From: Lachnospiraceae bacterium
GTDB taxonomy: Bacteria; Bacillota; Clostridia; Lachnospirales; Lachnospiraceae
Length of the DNA: 13,127 bases
Direction: 5' to 3'
Assembly: GCA_009787745.1 (NCBI GenBank)
Contig: WQST01000048.1
Span: 1-13,127 of the forward strand
The notes under the pieces: model-generated
Seen by the model: the letters and a program-made list of their open reading frames with translations, nothing else
Told to the model about the DNA's origin: nothing
The model's database searches: none
Position numbers and translations under genes: made by a program
Shown: one piece after another, positions 6,553-13,127 of the stretch
How the letters are laid out: the number at the start of each line of letters is the position of its first letter
Position numbering within the stretch: the first letter of the stretch is position 1

Positions 6553-6587
6553 AAATGTCTCAAATTTCCACTTAGTTTGAGACATTT
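6553..6587. repeat. Perfect 12-bp inverted repeat overlapping the predicted start point
   Basis: AAATGTCTCAAA (6553-6564) and TTTGAGACATTT (6576-6587) are perfectly complementary around an 11-base loop. There is no following T-run, and a strong promoter reads straight into it. A 5' mRNA stem-loop or a repressor/activator site therefore fits better than a classical terminator, although it could also slow read-through from flagellin. The ribosome site (AGGAGGA, 6599-6605) is outside the stem. Confidence 0.7.
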
Positions 6588-6610
6588 ATCATGAATATAG
6601 GAGGATTACC

Positions 6611-7651
6611 ATGGAACCAGCAGTAGCGGAAAAATCCCTGATTGAAATCACCAGCTGTCCCGTTGCGACCACGAATAAAAAGATGGTCATTGCCGGGGTT
6701 ATCAATTCAACCATACCGAATCTCCAACTATTTATTAATAGTGAAGAACAAAAAATCCTAAACGGGAAATTCATGGTCTCGCTGCCTCTTGATGATGGGG
6801 CGAATGATTTCGAAATCGTTTTGGCTGATGAAGGCGGTGCGTTAGCGAAGGAAGTCCGTTCAATCTTTTGTGGTTTTTTACCCCCGAAACTTACTGTTGA
6901 TGATTTGCCCGACGTAACGAAAGCTTCGAAAATCGTTATCTCAGGAACAGCTTTAGATGTAAATCAGCATAAAAGCATCCTGACGCTGAAAATAAACGGT
7001 GAGGTTATTGAAATATCGCCTGATGGTAAGTGGGAAACGAACTTTAACTTAAAGCAGGGTACTAATAATATTGATATTATGGTTTTTGACGGCGGTTTGC
7101 GTAAAACCGTTATCCGTAAATTGGTTGAGCAGCACCCCTTAGCCCCCGAGATTGTCTTCGAAGGAATCGGCCCGATTATCACCAGCCGTCAGATGGAATT
7201 TATCGGTCATTTAGAGAATTTCGACCATAACAAGATGGACATCCGCATACATAGTAAAATTGTCCCTGTTAATGATAAAACGTTCCGCTATAAGACGAAT
7301 ATCCGTACAGATAAAGCGGAAATACCGATTAGTATTGATATTGGCGGGCGGACAGTGATTAGTTTTACGCGTCAGGTAGTTTTCCTGCCTTCACCGCCGA
7401 CTGTCACAATCGATAATGAGATTAAGCAGATATCCGCCACTCATTGCCGTATTTCGGGAACGATAAATGATGAAAACGATATTAACCCGAAAGTTTTCGT
7501 CAATGATAAAGAAGTGAATCCCCGCGCCGGGGCATGGACAGCGACATTGGTTTTGAATCCCGGGATAAATACGATCGTCATTGAAGGCCGCAATCATACA
7601 GGGTTAAAGAGGGTTATAAAGAAGAAGATTCTTGTTCCGGAAGAAGTGTGA
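6611..7651 (+). CDS. Protein of four tandem Ig-like repeats, no export signal
   Basis: 346 aa, not recognised as a named family. Strong ribosome site AGGAGGA 5 bases upstream. Four units of about 80 residues (about 10-89, 92-172, 178-258, 262-341) share the pattern V-I-x-G-x, x-(L/V)-x-(I/V)-N, G-x-(F/W)-x-(T/V)-x-(L/F)-x-L-x-x-G-x-N-x-(F/I), D/N-x-G. The clearest instances are NGKFMVSLPLDDGANDFEIV, DGKWETNFNLKQGTNNIDIM and GAWTATLVLNPGINTIVIEG. This is the beta-sandwich pattern of glucodextranase-B-like and other bacterial Ig repeats. The third unit is the least regular. There is no signal peptide, TM helix, LPXTG or other anchor, which is unusual for Ig-repeat proteins and suggests a cytoplasmic role or a non-classical export route. 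Only 56 bases separate it from the phosphofructokinase gene with no terminator, so they may share a transcript. Confidence 0.8.
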   Translation: MEPAVAEKSLIEITSCPVATTNKKMVIAGVINSTIPNLQLFINSEEQKILNGKFMVSLPLDDGANDFEIVLADEGGALAKEVRSIFCGFLPPKLTVDDLPDVTKASKIVISGTALDVNQHKSILTLKINGEVIEISPDGKWETNFNLKQGTNNIDIMVFDGGLRKTVIRKLVEQHPLAPEIVFEGIGPIITSRQMEFIGHLENFDHNKMDIRIHSKIVPVNDKTFRYKTNIRTDKAEIPISIDIGGRTVISFTRQVVFLPSPPTVTIDNEIKQISATHCRISGTINDENDINPKVFVNDKEVNPRAGAWTATLVLNPGINTIVIEGRNHTGLKRVIKKKILVPEEV

Positions 7652-7707
7652 AATTCGCCGATATTGGCAAGCGATTAAATAAAAATATAAATTAAGGAGA
7701 AACATCA

Positions 7708-8940
7708 ATGAAAGGTAACATTGTAGTAGGACAATCAGGCGGACCCACCGCTGTAATCAACTCGTCAGTCGCCGGGGTATATACCGCCGCCAAAAAGCTG
7801 GGGGTAGAAAAGGTATACGGCATGGTTCACGGGATTCAGGGTTTTCTTAAAGGTGAGCTTTGCGATTTGGGTGAATACCTTTATGACGACACGAAAATCG
7901 AATTACTCAAAAGAACCCCGTCGGCTTTTCTTGGTTCCTGCCGTTATAAAATGCCGAAAATCGAAGGCAATGAAGCTATCTATGAAAAAGCTTTTGAAGT
8001 AATGGATAAATATGATATTGAAGCGCTCTTTTATTGCGGCGGCAATGATTCGATGGACACCATCAAAATGTTATCCGATTATGCCGCTGCGCACGGTAAA
8101 AGACAACGTTTCATGGGCGTACCCAAAACAATCGATAATGACCTTCCGATCACTGACCATTGCCCGGGTTATGGTTCGGCGGCGAAATATATTGCGACCA
8201 GTATGAAAGAAATCATTCGTGACAACGAATCTTTCGGTATTGAAAAACCAACGATTTTGATCGTTGAAATCATGGGACGACATGCAGGATGGCTGACCGC
8301 CGCCGCCGCTTTGTCGAAAGGCGACGACTGTATCGGTCCTGATGCTATCTATTTACCAGAAATCACTTTTGATATGGATGCTTTTATGGAACATGTCAAG
8401 CATTTGGCGGCGACGAAACACTCGGTGGTTATCGCTGTTTCAGAAGGAATCAAGTTAGCGGACGGTACTTTTGTTTGTGAAATCGGACATGCTTCGGACT
8501 TCGTTGACGCTTTCGGGCATAAGCAGTTGTCGGGTTGTGCCGCTTTGTTGGCTCACAAGGTTGCGGAAGCGACAGGATTAAAAACCCGCGCGGTTGAGTT
8601 CTCTACTTTACAGCGTTCAGCAACCCATATTGCTTCTTTGACGGATATAAATGAAGCTTTTCAAGTCGGGCATGACGCTGTTTTAGCCGCCAATGAAGGC
8701 AAAACAGGAATGATGATTACGCTTGACCGTAATGGTGACGAGCCTTATCAGTGCGGAACAAGCGCTTATGATGTTCACCATATCGCCAATGTCGAGCGTC
8801 CGATTCCGGCGGAATGGATTACCGAAGACGGCCGCAATTTGAACGAAGGATACCTGAAATATGCGCGTCCGCTGATTACAGGTGAGTTGATGCCCCTCTT
8901 CGTTAATGGGGTGCCGCACCATTTGGTAAGACGTAAATAA
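7708..8940 (+). CDS. pfp: Pyrophosphate-dependent 6-phosphofructokinase
   Basis: 410 aa. Phosphorylates fructose 6-phosphate to fructose 1,6-bisphosphate in cytoplasmic glycolysis, probably with pyrophosphate (EC 2.7.1.90), which makes the step reversible. Family motifs are in order: GQSGGPTAVINSS (8-20) at the phosphoryl-donor site, GGNDS (111-115), PKTIDND (139-145) with the catalytic Asp143, and EIMGRHAGWL (187-196) for sugar phosphate binding. Asp114, where ATP enzymes have Gly, and Lys140, where ATP enzymes have Gly (PGTIDND), are the two known determinants of pyrophosphate use; both are present. Length exceeds the 320-residue ATP-type PfkA and fits the longer PPi clade. Start ATG 7708 has AAGGAGA at 7694-7700. 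A strong terminator follows. Glycogen phosphorylase further on fits a sugar/glycogen glycolysis setting. Confidence 0.95.
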   Translation: MKGNIVVGQSGGPTAVINSSVAGVYTAAKKLGVEKVYGMVHGIQGFLKGELCDLGEYLYDDTKIELLKRTPSAFLGSCRYKMPKIEGNEAIYEKAFEVMDKYDIEALFYCGGNDSMDTIKMLSDYAAAHGKRQRFMGVPKTIDNDLPITDHCPGYGSAAKYIATSMKEIIRDNESFGIEKPTILIVEIMGRHAGWLTAAAALSKGDDCIGPDAIYLPEITFDMDAFMEHVKHLAATKHSVVIAVSEGIKLADGTFVCEIGHASDFVDAFGHKQLSGCAALLAHKVAEATGLKTRAVEFSTLQRSATHIASLTDINEAFQVGHDAVLAANEGKTGMMITLDRNGDEPYQCGTSAYDVHHIANVERPIPAEWITEDGRNLNEGYLKYARPLITGELMPLFVNGVPHHLVRRK

Positions 8941-8952
8941 ATAAATATTCAT

Positions 8953-8990
8953 AAACTGCCGCCGCCGAATTAAAGGCCGGCGGCAGTTTT
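8953..8990 (+). terminator. Rho-independent terminator of pfp
   Basis: A 12-bp GC-rich stem, AAACTGCCGCCG (8953-8964) with CGGCGGCAGTTT (8978-8989), is followed by the end of a short T-run (8987-8990). It begins 12 bases after the pfp stop. Its last two bases are also the first two bases of the next gene's -35 element. Confidence 0.88.
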
Positions 8991-9017
8991 GACAGTTAAG
9001 TATTTATGTGTTATACT
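8989..9017 (+). promoter_or_regulatory. Near-consensus promoter of the GGDEF gene
   Basis: TTGACA at 8989-8994, 17-base spacer, TATACT at 9012-9017 with an upstream TGT (extended -10). The start would be near 9024, leaving a leader of about 72 bases in which I see no recognisable riboswitch. Confidence 0.8.
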
Positions 9018-9095
9018 TTTTTTACCAATAAAAAGTGTCGCCGCGGTGATGCTTTTACGAGAAAATGTGATTAATAAACTAGAAACGGAGTGAGC

Positions 9096-10394
9096 ATGCA
9101 GCCTGAAATTTTTGAAAACGTATGTTGCCAAACTCTTATTGATACATTACCGCTTCCCTTCTTCGTGACCGATTCAGAAATGAAGGTTATTTTCGCCAAT
9201 AAAGCCGGCATTGAGTTTACGAACAAAGATGAGGATGCGCTGATTGGTCAACCTCTTAACATCGTCGGTGTCGATAATTCTGATAACTATAATATCAAGC
9301 ATTTCAAAGAAAGTGTCAATGATATTACCGATATAAGCAGTAAAAGCGGACGTTTCCGTCTCTATACATCGAAACTGGTTGATGTAAAAGGCGAACACAT
9401 TGGCTTTAACTGCTTAGTTATTGATAAATCAGAGGTTCTGCAAAAAGAGAAGCAAATCAAGCTAAAAGATGAGCGGGTTCGGCTTACGAAACCATTTCAT
9501 AAATGCGGCATCTTTGAATATGATAGCTATGAAAAGAGTTGGCGTCGTGATATTGCCAGTAATGATACTTTTTTCTTTCTTGCGGACGTTACTTTTAACA
9601 TGCCTGAATCTATAATTAGTGCCGGATATATTCACCCCCGCTCGATTGAGGATATGCGTAATATTTTTAAACTGCTTGATGACGGTGAACCTTTCGTCGA
9701 AACGGAAATTGCAATGGTAATAAGTCAGGATAGCGGAATTAACGATGTCGCTTGGTATCGCATTACCTGCACTAATATATTCGATGAAAACGAAAATCTA
9801 ATCAAAGCGATCGGAATTAGCCAAGATATCACCAAGCAAAAGGAAAATGCTTTAATTGCAGAAAAAGAACGCTATGCCCTGATCGAAGAAATAAATAAAG
9901 ACCCGCTGACAGGATTGTTCAACCGCCGTTACATGATCGATAAAATCGAGACGTTTTTAAAGAATCGCCCTAATAATTATGGCGGTGCTTTATTGATGGT
10001 CGACGTCGATAGTTTCCGCTTAGTCAACAATTGTTTTGGTCATAAGGAAGGCGATGAATTACTTAAGAAAATCGCCGATGTGATGCGGGAAAATTTTCGC
10101 GAGGGCGACTGGTTATGCCGCGCCGGTGCTGATGAGTTCTTAGTATTCTTAAGTGTTGAAGATGATAATGTTGTTCGTGAGAAAGCGCAGATGATTTGTG
10201 ATAAATCAAATGGACTGGGGAAAAGTTTTATTCACGAAAAGATTCCGAACGATACGGTCGGGGTTTCGATCGGTATTGCTTTATTTAGTGAGAAAAAAGT
10301 TGATTTTCATGAATTGTACCGATATGCAGATAAAGCACTCTTCGCCGCAAAAAGCAGGGGGAAAAACAATTTTGCCGTTTATGGTGAGTTTTAG
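9096..10394 (+). CDS. PAS-PAS-GGDEF protein with degenerate active site
   Basis: ATG 9096 is preferred: GGAG at 9087-9090 is 5 bases upstream, whereas the GTG at 9090 overlaps it. 432 aa, no TM helix, so cytoplasmic. Residues about 10-118 form a PAS fold (LPLPFFVTDSEMKVIFANKA). About 130-250 is a second PAS with a PAC-type end (WYRITCTNIF ... AIGISQDITKQKENAL). A short helical linker leads to a GGDEF domain (about 266-430) starting DPLTGLFNRRYM. Metal-binding Asp303 (in VDVDSF) is present. The signature reads GADEF (344-348) instead of GGDEF, the FKxIND motif reads FRLVNN (Asp312 changed to Asn), and the inhibitory RxxD (335-338, REGD) is intact at the correct distance. Diguanylate cyclase activity is therefore doubtful; it may act as a c-di-GMP receptor. 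The next gene starts 23 bases on and is probably co-transcribed. Confidence 0.93.
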   Translation: MQPEIFENVCCQTLIDTLPLPFFVTDSEMKVIFANKAGIEFTNKDEDALIGQPLNIVGVDNSDNYNIKHFKESVNDITDISSKSGRFRLYTSKLVDVKGEHIGFNCLVIDKSEVLQKEKQIKLKDERVRLTKPFHKCGIFEYDSYEKSWRRDIASNDTFFFLADVTFNMPESIISAGYIHPRSIEDMRNIFKLLDDGEPFVETEIAMVISQDSGINDVAWYRITCTNIFDENENLIKAIGISQDITKQKENALIAEKERYALIEEINKDPLTGLFNRRYMIDKIETFLKNRPNNYGGALLMVDVDSFRLVNNCFGHKEGDELLKKIADVMRENFREGDWLCRAGADEFLVFLSVEDDNVVREKAQMICDKSNGLGKSFIHEKIPNDTVGVSIGIALFSEKKVDFHELYRYADKALFAAKSRGKNNFAVYGEF

Positions 10395-10417
10395 TTGAGA
10401 TTCGGAGGTATGGTTTT

Positions 10418-11311
10418 ATGGTAGCTGAGATCGTCGGTAGTTTTCTCATTGAGCGCGGTATTATTACCAAAGGGCAGATGCTAATCCTCCAGAAGGAGCG
10501 GCAAAAAGTCAGGGCATGTCTTGGCCTTGTCGCCGTATCCGCAGGTTACATGGCTTCTGATGAGGTAAAAGCGATTTATGAAGAGATTAATACCGACGGA
10601 GTAATATGTGATTCGACTTTTGCCGATACGACCGTTCTGTACGGTTACTTAACCGAAGGTCAAATAAAATCATTAGCATATAAACAAAACGACAGCTATC
10701 TATGTTTCGTTCAGGCATTAGAAAAACTTAAGATTATTGATTTGGAGTCGCTAGAGAATATCTTAAAGGAATATCCTGCTATAAATAATGAAGCTCAGTT
10801 AGCCGACTTAAAAAGTAATGACGCCAACCGTATCCTTCCGTTATTTATCCCGCCTGAAGCAGGTGCTTATATTAACGCCGCTTGCTGTGCGATTCGATTT
10901 TTGGCGAATAAGGTCGGCAATAACATTTGCCCCAAGCAGGCGTTTTTGGTGAGTGAGTTTCAGGCGTCAAACGGGGTTTTTCAGTTCGCTAAAGGTTGTA
11001 AAGAGTATGCTTTTGCGCTGGTCGGACGTGAAACGGAGATGGCTTATGTCGCGACTTGCTATATGCGTGAGCGGTATGACGGTATCAATGACGAAGTTCT
11101 TGATATAATCAGTGAGATTGTCAACAAGATATCAAGTTCATACGGAACCGAGTTAGGTCAGGACGGAATAGTCGTTGATTTGATGCCGCCGCAGACATAT
11201 TTAACGATGAAGAAAATTTTAGCGGATGAGATGCTGGTTTTACCGCTGACGATAAAGAATGATACTTTTTATTTATTGATTAGCATTACGAATGATATTC
11301 AGATATATTAA
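10418..11311 (+). CDS. MshEN/GspE-N-like plus CheX-like domain protein
   Basis: 297 aa with GGAGG at 10404-10408. The N-terminal half (about 1-120) has two units of the pattern G-x-x-L-x-x-x-G-x-I/L-T-x-x-Q-(hydrophobic) seen in GspE/MshE N-domains, some of which bind c-di-GMP: GSFLIERGIITKGQM (7-21) with LGLVAVSAGYMASDEV (35-50), and TVLYGYLTEGQIKSL (72-86) with FVQALEKLKIIDLESL (97-112). The C-terminal half (about 145-295) resembles CheX/CheC chemotaxis phosphatases: LDIISEIVNKI gives the DxxxExxN motif (Asp229, Glu233, Asn236), and DLMPP (254-258) supplies the downstream proline. In the family Glu and Asn dephosphorylate CheY-P. Following the GGDEF gene by 23 bases, it is a plausible output partner linking c-di-GMP to motility. 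The domain calls are by pattern only, with the N-terminal one weaker. No clear terminator follows. Confidence 0.78.
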   Translation: MVAEIVGSFLIERGIITKGQMLILQKERQKVRACLGLVAVSAGYMASDEVKAIYEEINTDGVICDSTFADTTVLYGYLTEGQIKSLAYKQNDSYLCFVQALEKLKIIDLESLENILKEYPAINNEAQLADLKSNDANRILPLFIPPEAGAYINAACCAIRFLANKVGNNICPKQAFLVSEFQASNGVFQFAKGCKEYAFALVGRETEMAYVATCYMRERYDGINDEVLDIISEIVNKISSSYGTELGQDGIVVDLMPPQTYLTMKKILADEMLVLPLTIKNDTFYLLISITNDIQIY

Positions 11312-11370
11312 AGGGTGTTGCTGATTATGGTTATATCATCCTGAGCCGTTAAGCGGTAACAAAGATATAC

Positions 11371-11399
11371 TTTACAAAATAAAAGGGTTATTGTATAAT
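11371..11399 (+). promoter_or_regulatory. Promoter of the LacI-family regulator
   Basis: TTTACA at 11371-11376, 17-base spacer, perfect TATAAT at 11394-11399. The start point falls near 11406, which is the first base of the palindromic operator. Confidence 0.8.
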
Positions 11400-11405
11400 A
11401 ATAAA

Positions 11406-11417
11406 GAAAACGTTTTC
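11406..11417. promoter_or_regulatory. LacI-family / cre-like operator
   Basis: GAAAACGTTTTC is a perfect 12-bp palindrome with the central CG typical of LacI/CcpA-family sites (cre consensus TGWAANCGNTNWCA). It sits on the predicted +1 of the regulator gene, a position suited to repression. The likely binder is the regulator itself, or CcpA. Confidence 0.75.
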
Positions 11418-11446
11418 CACATTGTAGCTGATGAAAGCAGGATGAC

Positions 11447-12445
11447 ATGGTATCAATCAAAGATGTGGCGAAACATGCCGGAGTAGCTATTTCAACGGTA
11501 TCGAAAGTGTTAAATAATTACCCCAATATCCGCTTAGAGACCCGCACAAAAGTAAATCAGGCTGTTAAAGAACTGAATTATGTCCCCAACTCTGTTGCGG
11601 CGGCGCTGTCATCTAAACAGCCTTGTCGTATTGCGCTACTTATAAATATCAAGTACAAAACCCAAGCTATTGATGAAATATATATGCAGTATATATCCGG
11701 AGGAATCAGCCGGGCGACAGAGCTCAATCTTGATATTATTACCGTCTTTTTTTCGATGATTGAGAATAAATCGATTGATGAACTTGATGCTTATTTTATG
11801 TCGCAGAGCATTACAGGGATTGTTATATACGGGATATCAAAAGAAGATAACACGCTTCATCAGCTGATAAATCGTGAGCGGTTTAAAGTGGTCGTTATTG
11901 ATGCTCCTATTTTTAACACAAATACATCGTCGGTATGGATTGATAACCACAAGGCTCAATACGAAGTAGCGAAGAAAACCATTCTCGAAAATATCGGTCA
12001 TGCAAGCGACAGAGTTCTTTATTTGTCGGGTAAAAAAAATGGTTATGTGTCTGAGGCGAGGTTAACGGGAATGGAAAAGCTGGCGGCTGATCTAAACCTG
12101 GAAATGCTCGTTCGTTGCGGGGAATTTTCCGAACTGAAAGCACGCAACCTGACCATGAGATTTGCGAAAAATAAAGATATAATTGTCTGTGCTTCGGATT
12201 TGATGGCGATCGGGGCGATGCGGACTTTAACCGAGATGAATATTTTCCGCCCTGTTTGCGGATTCGACGGGATTTCGCTGATGGGTTATGCCGGAAAGCA
12301 AATGAATACCGTAAAGCAGGATTTTGCCCGTATTTCCGCAGAAGCCGTAACCGAAGCGGCAAGGCTTTTAAATGGCGGTGAAGGTCGTAATATTGTTTTG
12401 GATTTTCAGATTGTCAGGCTTAAGTATGAGGATATTATTTGCTAA
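11447..12445 (+). CDS. LacI-family transcriptional regulator (probable glycogen/maltodextrin control)
   Basis: 332 aa. The N-terminus VSIKDVAKHAGVAISTVSKV (2-21) is a textbook LacI helix-turn-helix. The hinge helix follows (NYVPNSVAAALSSKQ, about 44-58); the usual AR-x-L is AA-x-L here. The rest (about 60-332) is the periplasmic-binding-protein-like effector domain, with strands RIALLINI, GIVIYGI, KVVVIDAP, RVLYLSGK and DIIVCASDLMAIGAM, and a final FDGISLMGY/VKQDF segment as in CcpA and MalR relatives. The nearby AGGA gives only a modest ribosome site, 4 bases before ATG 11447. The palindrome on its own start point implies autoregulation. The phosphorylase gene starts 27 bases downstream with no promoter visible between, so the regulator probably controls it within the same operon. 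The effector sugar cannot be read from sequence. Confidence 0.94.
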   Translation: MVSIKDVAKHAGVAISTVSKVLNNYPNIRLETRTKVNQAVKELNYVPNSVAAALSSKQPCRIALLINIKYKTQAIDEIYMQYISGGISRATELNLDIITVFFSMIENKSIDELDAYFMSQSITGIVIYGISKEDNTLHQLINRERFKVVVIDAPIFNTNTSSVWIDNHKAQYEVAKKTILENIGHASDRVLYLSGKKNGYVSEARLTGMEKLAADLNLEMLVRCGEFSELKARNLTMRFAKNKDIIVCASDLMAIGAMRTLTEMNIFRPVCGFDGISLMGYAGKQMNTVKQDFARISAEAVTEAARLLNGGEGRNIVLDFQIVRLKYEDIIC

Positions 12446-12472
12446 TTTTGCCGCACGAAGGAGGGTACCCAA

Positions 12473-13127
12473 ATGGCAGCTCAAACAAATTTGCAAAAAG
12501 ACGTTTTAATTATGTACTTGGAAGATCAACTTAATGAAATCGCTCGTAATCTTTACAGCAAACCGATTGAAGAACTTACCGATCTTGAAACCTACTATGT
12601 CGTTTTGACGGTAGTTAAACGCATTTTAAGTGTTTCTGACCGAATTGAGGGAGAGAAAAAAGTTTACTATGTCTCAATGGAATTTTTAATCGGGAAATTA
12701 TTGTCAAACAATCTGATTAATATCGGTATTTATGACCGCATGAAAGAAATTCTGGCTTCCAAAGGGAAGGAACTTGCGGTATTAGAGGAGATTGAACCAG
12801 AGCCTTCTTTGGGTAACGGCGGTCTGGGCCGTTTGGCGGCTTGTTTCCTTGACTCGATTTCCACACTGGGATTAAGCGGCGATGGAGTTGGGTTATTGTA
12901 TCATTTCGGCTTGTTTAAGCAAGTTTTCGTTGAAGGCCGCCAGACGGCGGAAAAGAATGATTGGATTGAGAACATTTCATGGCTTAACAAATCAGATATT
13001 TCATATGATATTTATTTCGGCAAGGATAAAGTAACATCACGGCTTTATAATATTGATGTGATTGGCTATGAACAAGGGGTGAACCGCCTGCGCCTTTTCG
13101 ATATCGAAAGTATTGATGAGGCATTGG
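12473..13127 (+). CDS. glgP: Glycogen/maltodextrin phosphorylase, N-terminal part (runs off the window)
   Basis: First 218 residues of a GT35 phosphorylase, open to the window edge. It releases glucose 1-phosphate from the non-reducing ends of alpha-1,4-glucans. Seen in order: KKVYYVSMEFLIGKLLSNN (62-80), matching the conserved Y-x-S-x-E-F-L-x-G-(R/K)-x-L-x-N-x-(L/M) block; EPSLGNGGLGRLAACFLDS (110-128), the glucan phosphorylase hallmark; then YHFGLFKQVFVEGRQ (143-157). The segment GLSGDGVGLLYHFG differs from the more common GIGYGIRYEYG, suggesting a divergent clostridial subgroup. Strong ribosome site AAGGAGGG (12458-12465). The catalytic and pyridoxal-phosphate lysine regions lie beyond the window. 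Product feeds glycolysis, consistent with the PPi-phosphofructokinase upstream. Confidence 0.95.
   Translation, partial: MAAQTNLQKDVLIMYLEDQLNEIARNLYSKPIEELTDLETYYVVLTVVKRILSVSDRIEGEKKVYYVSMEFLIGKLLSNNLINIGIYDRMKEILASKGKELAVLEEIEPEPSLGNGGLGRLAACFLDSISTLGLSGDGVGLLYHFGLFKQVFVEGRQTAEKNDWIENISWLNKSDISYDIYFGKDKVTSRLYNIDVIGYEQGVNRLRLFDIESIDEAL

Noticed and set aside
6553..6587. Calling the 12-bp inverted repeat a flagellin terminator
   Set aside because: No T-run after the stem and a near-consensus promoter fires into it; kept as a regulatory repeat, with the terminator option only noted.
9018..9095. c-di-GMP or other riboswitch in the GGDEF gene leader
   Set aside because: At about 72 bases it lacks the GEMM conserved blocks and a terminator/antiterminator arrangement.
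11913..12362. 149-codon open frame on the minus strand inside the LacI gene
   Set aside because: Opposite a well-supported LacI effector domain; composition (Arg/Ser/Pro-rich) is typical of an antisense shadow.
1..13127. CRISPR array, tRNA/rRNA gene, insertion sequence or integrase
   Set aside because: No regularly spaced direct repeats, cloverleaf, transposase or recombinase motifs were seen on either strand.

Overview
The window looks like chromosomal DNA from a motile, low-to-moderate GC Gram-positive bacterium (Bacillota, most likely a clostridial lineage). The signs are strong GGAGG-type ribosome binding sites, sigma-A promoters with 17-base spacers (several with an extended -10), a short Bacillus/Clostridium-type flagellin, a pyrophosphate-type phosphofructokinase and a CcpA/MalR-like LacI regulator beside a glycogen phosphorylase. 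The species cannot be named from the sequence. All supported genes are on the + strand.

Region 1 (1-5351) is very AT-rich and codes for five proteins of accessory character: a degenerate vWA-like protein with a C-terminal OmpA-like domain (its 5' end may lie outside the window), a zinc-ribbon / one-TM / four-Ig (Big_2-like) protein, a two-TM MORN-repeat protein, a small multi-TM protein, and a two-TM small TRAFAC-type GTPase. The last two genes are 2 bases apart. The GTPase frame ends early: a one-base slip in a T6 tract at 5223-5228, inside a T TTT TTG heptamer, would add a 40-odd residue conserved-looking tail ending at 5351. Together the genes look like a membrane-anchored surface or envelope-sensing system built around a GTPase. 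This assignment is inferred, and the system may be undescribed.

Region 2 (5352-5680) is a non-coding junction. It holds a nearly G-free, C-rich tract, then a strong extended -10 promoter and a structured leader for flagellin. Base composition changes here to a more GC-rich, CG-containing style that continues to the end of the window.

Region 3 (5681-8990) holds a lone flagellin gene, a promoter and a perfect 12-bp inverted repeat, a cytoplasmic-looking protein of four Ig-like repeats, and a PPi-dependent phosphofructokinase closed by a GC-rich terminator. Region 4 (8989-11311) starts with a near-consensus promoter that overlaps that terminator. It drives a PAS-PAS-GGDEF protein with a degenerate active site but an intact RxxD inhibitory site, followed by a protein with a MshEN/GspE-N-like N-terminus and a CheX-like C-terminus. 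This may be a small c-di-GMP sensing and chemotaxis/motility output pair. Region 5 (11371-13127) is a LacI-family regulator with a perfect palindromic operator at its own start point. It is followed without an obvious promoter by the 5' part of glycogen/maltodextrin phosphorylase, which runs off the window.
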